The position numbers and the translations under genes are program-made. A DNA stretch of 64,000 nucleotides from Flaveria trinervia (taxonomy: Eukaryota > Streptophyta > Magnoliopsida > Asterales > Asteraceae): assembly GCA_025506515.1 (NCBI GenBank), contig CM046444.1, forward strand, positions 118,482,930 to 118,546,929, in the 5' to 3' direction. Shown here piece after piece: positions 59,891 through 64,000 of the stretch. Numbering within the stretch: position 1 is the first letter of the stretch; each line of letters opens with the position of its first letter. Under the pieces are notes generated by a model. It did not search any database and was not told the DNA's origin. It saw only the letters and a list, made by a program, of their open reading frames with translations.

Positions 59891-62800
59891 GAATAAAGGA
59901 ATAGTTAAAATATGGCTATATATCAATATTCGATAGCAACATAACTCATTAAAATAAAAGTGCAAGTTAGAATTGAATCTATATTATTATTTGCAAAACC
60001 AAATAAAGTTTAATACAGAAGTTAAATCAGATACGTTGTGGAGCTTTGTTTCTATATTTTTGTATAACAAATCTAAAAACCTCTATTTTTTTAACTTTTA
60101 CCTGAAGGGTATAAAATTAGAGTAAAATATATAAGTGATTTGTTCAACAAACTAATTACACCTATCGTATAGGCACGATGGAATACTTGGATATTAATAT
60201 GTCCGTTGCTAAAATCACGTTAAAGCATATGTCAAATTGTGACGGCAATGAATGGAACCATCAAGGAATCCTATGAAGTTTTGTGACAAAAGGGGGCCGG
60301 AGAAATAATTAAAAAAAATGGTGAAATTAAGTTTTTTATTTTAATAATAATAACTATTATAACATGTCACATGTGTTCCAAAGTTTATTAAAAACTGAGC
60401 TTTCACTAATAATAATAAAAACCATAATTATGTCAAAATCAATGTTAAAAACTGGATATATGATTTAACTAACAATTTTACTGGTTTTACAGGTTAGTCT
60501 AATATTGAGAACTGGATGACGTAAATTTAGTTAAATCCAACTATACCAATCTCGAAACATAGAAAAAAACATGAAGAGCGATACATGGATCATTAAACAA
60601 GATAGAAGTGATTTGTTAATTTAAAGTAACATCAGTTATAGTAATCTTTTGTAAAGAGTTGGCCTTGCATAAAATAACCAAACTACTTCAAAATTAATCA
60701 TAAAATATGACAATGTTTGTAAGACTTAGTTAACATGTAGGAATATCGTCCCATAAAACATTGTGTAGTATTGACTAACTATTTATAAAAGCACGTTGAT
60801 TATAATTACAAAGAGAGCTTAGTGTAATCATAGCTACTAAGTATGATAAAGTTAATTACATAAAATATTATCTAACTATTATATATTATATAATCAGATA
60901 TTCAGATCTAATACATTTCATCTAATATATAGAGCTACTATGTCCCCTTAAACTAGACATCATTTATATCTTTTATCTCTACCTCCATTTTCTGCTATTT
61001 ATTATCATCTTTGTTGTAATTTTACTATGGCCTTAAAAAAAGGATTGATGCTTGATTTGAATGTGTTAGGTTTTTAAAGTTTATAATCGGTGTCTGGATT
61101 CTATTTGTTATGATTTTTCAATTCAATGTCGGTGCTTGATTACCAAAAGAAAAATAAATAAAACATAATCTATATATATGTGTGTATAGTGTGCTCTCAA
61201 GCAAGATGAGAGGGATAAATAGAAAAAGAAAGTCACCACACAAAGACACAATAGAGAAAAAAGGGTGACAACCAACAAAGATCTAACAGAAAAAAACAAC
61301 TGCAATACGTGTGAGTGGAGAGGAACAAAAAAACATAAGAACTCTAAGCGTTTATAGCATATGAAAAAACAAACGTCTCGTAAGATATTATAATTTATTA
61401 ATCAAATATTTAAAGATGTAAGTTAAGAATGATTAAAACAAGAAAATATTCACATAATAGTAACTAAGGTCTTTATATGTTTCACTAAGATCACTCAAAG
61501 TATTTTTGTCTTTATAAAGTCACAACTTTTACAACGTGTTTCTATGTAATAATTCTCTAAAAATGAAAGACAATTGAAACATATATAAAGTATTTCATTA
61601 GCCTAGCTTAATTTAATTTTTTTTAAACTTATATAAAATATTATATTAGGTTGAAAACAAAGTTAAAGTTGAGTGACTTTTTATAAATAAAAAAGACTTG
61701 AGGTAACTTTAATTAAACACTTGATGGGTTCATTATCTATAAAATTGCCACTTACAAATAAGATAAATTTTATTTTAATAATTCAAACTATGATTTATTG
61801 GTCGGCAATAACCCATACTATCAAATTGACCAGTAATAATCTTAACTTTAATTTTGTTATCAATTATAAACCTAGTAGCATAAAATTTATTGATTTATAC
61901 TTGATATCCACTCGTTTTTCATTTCATTTCATTGTATATCTCTTTATTTCATTTACAATCACCATCGTAAGCAAAATCAAATAGAAACCAGACGTAAATA
62001 TATAATTGGTTATGTTACTAAGATTGTTCTTGACAACAAAAATAAAAGTTAAGATTTTGTCCAAACTGATAGTATAAATTATTAAAGGTCAGTAAGTGAT
62101 ATTTTGAATTATTAAAATCTAAATAAAACATATTCTAATTATAACTCTATTTATAACAAACACAATAACAATAAAATTAGAAGAATCTTTAATATTTCCA
62201 ACAATATGACACAACCGACCGAGGTGTTTACGGGTGGATGGGGCATTCTTGCCGTGGTAATAATACGGCTCACGGCATGAGATGGCAACACATCCGTCAA
62301 ATAAAAACCATAAATTCGAATTCAATTCGAAATTCACAATCTAAATTCAAATTTGCTAGACTATCTAATTCAATATTTGGTATTCGAATTGAAATTTGAG
62401 TTTTTCAACTCCGATTCAAATATTAAACACCAATAAAACCTAATCATTTTAGTAAAGATTAAACAAAAGCATACCTTTCCCTTTTAGGGCAGACATTTTT
62501 CAAAAAATTCTCAAAGATACAATTTAAAAAGTTATTTTAAAATAAGTTTAAAGAAAGATTTTTGCACAAAAAACTATCGTGTGTGATTTTGTATAGAAGG
62601 TAACATATACATTTGAAATCATGCAAGTGTTGTAGAACCAAGCCCTAAAAAACAATGCATTACTGACTTTAGGGGTCAAGGTCGATGCCCCGTTAACCCA
62701 CACATTACTTTTTCGGTAATACCCAACACTTATCATCCGTTATACTCACCTCTCGTAAAACTGAGACGTATTAGTTTTTTCTTTAAACAACAAATATACA

Positions 62801-63410
62801 ACTTAATTCGGAGGATATGTGTTATCTTAATCATATACATCTATTCGTTTTGCAGCCGAAACCGCACTCGCAATACTTTCAGAAGGAAACCCATTGTTGA
62901 AAAAACCCTTTGACTCAACTCTAAACATTTTGTTTAGATTAAAACTTAAACCCATACCCTCTCCGTATTAGTTATCACCATCTTTCAAATAATTTATTAA
63001 AAAAATACATTTTTACTATTATTTATTGAGAAAAAGATTAATATTTTAATTTTAACAGAATTTTATAAAAATGTTGAGAAGTTACAGAAATCTAGTTGAA
63101 AGTTACTGAATAACTAATGTATTAAAAATTTTGATTAAACATTGCTTTCTAGAAGTTCACAACTTTTGTTTTCACTCGAAGCACAAAAACAAATATACAA
63201 ACCCCAACAAAAGTTACAAAATACACAAAATATATTATAACCGTAATAATTGTAGTTTGAAGTTTTGAACCGATGTATAAAGCCACAAAACCAGTGCATA
63301 AACCCTATAAAAGCTGTACGGCCCCACACTATGATTCAAAAGACACCCGTGAAGCCTGTGTGTCCCAATCAAATTCTTGCTGGCATCAATAATGATCAAT
63401 CACTAAAACA
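59891..63410. other. Intergenic, no gene
   Basis: Strongly AT-rich. 62200-62300 is a less AT-rich island with CCGACCGAGG and TGCCGTGGTAATAATACGG, possibly a small element, with no termini found. No ORF with recognisable domains. Confidence 0.45.
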
Positions 63411-63466
63411 CATTAATTAATTAATTAATTAATTAATTAATTTATATTTATTTATTTATTTATTCA
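63411..63466. repeat. (TTAA)n/(TTTA)n microsatellite
   Basis: Eight TTAA-type units followed by TTTA units and ATTC. Confidence 0.95.
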
Positions 63467-63668
63467 TTCATCAACAAGAACATACTAAAAACAAGAAGAT
63501 TAGTGCTGATTAGCTAAGAAGATGATTTCAAAATTTACATTGGTACCACCGTCCTACCTGAAGAACAATTGCTCAAAAACAGAAGCTAAATTACTAAATT
63601 AGAGCATATGAAAATTGGTAAACAAAAACAAAAAGTGAAAGCTGTTAAGTTTGGTGCATAATTTGCTC

Positions 63669-63727
63669 CTACATTTGGGCATGAAATCCGATCTCCTTCT
63701 TCCATCTATTCTTCAAATTCAAAGCAT
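63669..63727 (-). CDS. Possible terminal exon of a minus-strand gene
   Basis: On the minus strand, GTGGTGCAG is followed by a short frame ending NRWKKEIGFHAQM and stop. The surrounding GC is slightly raised and 63730-64000 has no long frame, so it could be intron. Too short to identify; only the acceptor-like site and clean short frame support it. Confidence 0.25.
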
Positions 63728-64000
63728 CTGCACCACAATCCCCGCGGAATTAGCGTGAAATGCAAAAGCGTGATTATATAATCTAAACAAAAAAAAGTTT
63801 AACAGATTCATCCAAAACAAGAAGTTCAAAGGCGTGATGGTCGGTAAAACAGTGAGATCTAATTTCAACGAATCGTTTAGTATGTGTTCACCGGAGTCAT
63901 CGGAATAAAGTGAATTTTCTCGCTCATAGAATAGATGTACAAGTTTTTTGTCAATGTGTTGGTAGAGATTTTGTCTCTTCTGGGTTCAAACCCTGGTATA

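Overview
The window reads as AT-rich, repeat-laden nuclear DNA of a eudicot. The long-LTR Ty3/Gypsy families and many small elements look Asteraceae-like, but that placement is inference from element style, not a database match. I support three host genes; nearly everything else is mobile DNA or its remains. The host genes read cleanly through all exons, while the retroelement ORFs carry many single-base frameshifts and stops. The element damage is therefore more likely real decay than poor sequence quality.

Layout. 1-1380: left-edge part of a minus-strand Ty1/Copia element (gag start, primer site, LTR), inserted into the 5' LTR of Gypsy-1. 1381-10231: Gypsy-1, a decayed Ty3/Gypsy element with a 2.55-kb 3' LTR; an 83-bp GT-AG segment flanked by an 8-bp direct repeat lies between its gag and protease. 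10237-11020: older minus-strand LTR-like fragment. 11345-11872: first of three copies of one Helitron-like 3' end (the others are at 17646-18130 and 40455-40945). 12573-16867: two-exon organic cation/carnitine transporter gene. 16868-22896: intergenic DNA with hAT-like, MITE and Helitron-like elements and TA microsatellites. 22897-34729: a roughly 390-bp MITE split by an 11.4-kb insertion. That insertion is Gypsy-2, whose right end is fused to a Cassandra TRIM (LTR carrying a 5S-rRNA-like segment); the outer ends of the fusion share one 5-bp target duplication. 34800-39308: a long-TIR element containing a 0.68-kb direct duplication around a truncated Gypsy-2-family LTR. 42926-45963: complete 13-exon GH1 beta-glucosidase gene, BGLU40-like. 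47583-49892: minus-strand four-exon gene for a predicted tail-anchored protein of unknown function. 50 kb to the end: intergenic DNA with a 393-bp TIR element, an 0.8-kb foldback, a 14-bp minisatellite, a tandem duplication and a possible terminal exon.

The three host genes show no functional link: a membrane transporter, a probably secreted or vacuolar glycosidase, and a tail-anchored protein. The retroelement ORFs form the usual gag-protease-RT-RNase H-integrase order. Both Gypsy elements contain a short intron-like segment whose removal restores the reading frame, which suggests that splicing could set Gag and Pol output in these families.
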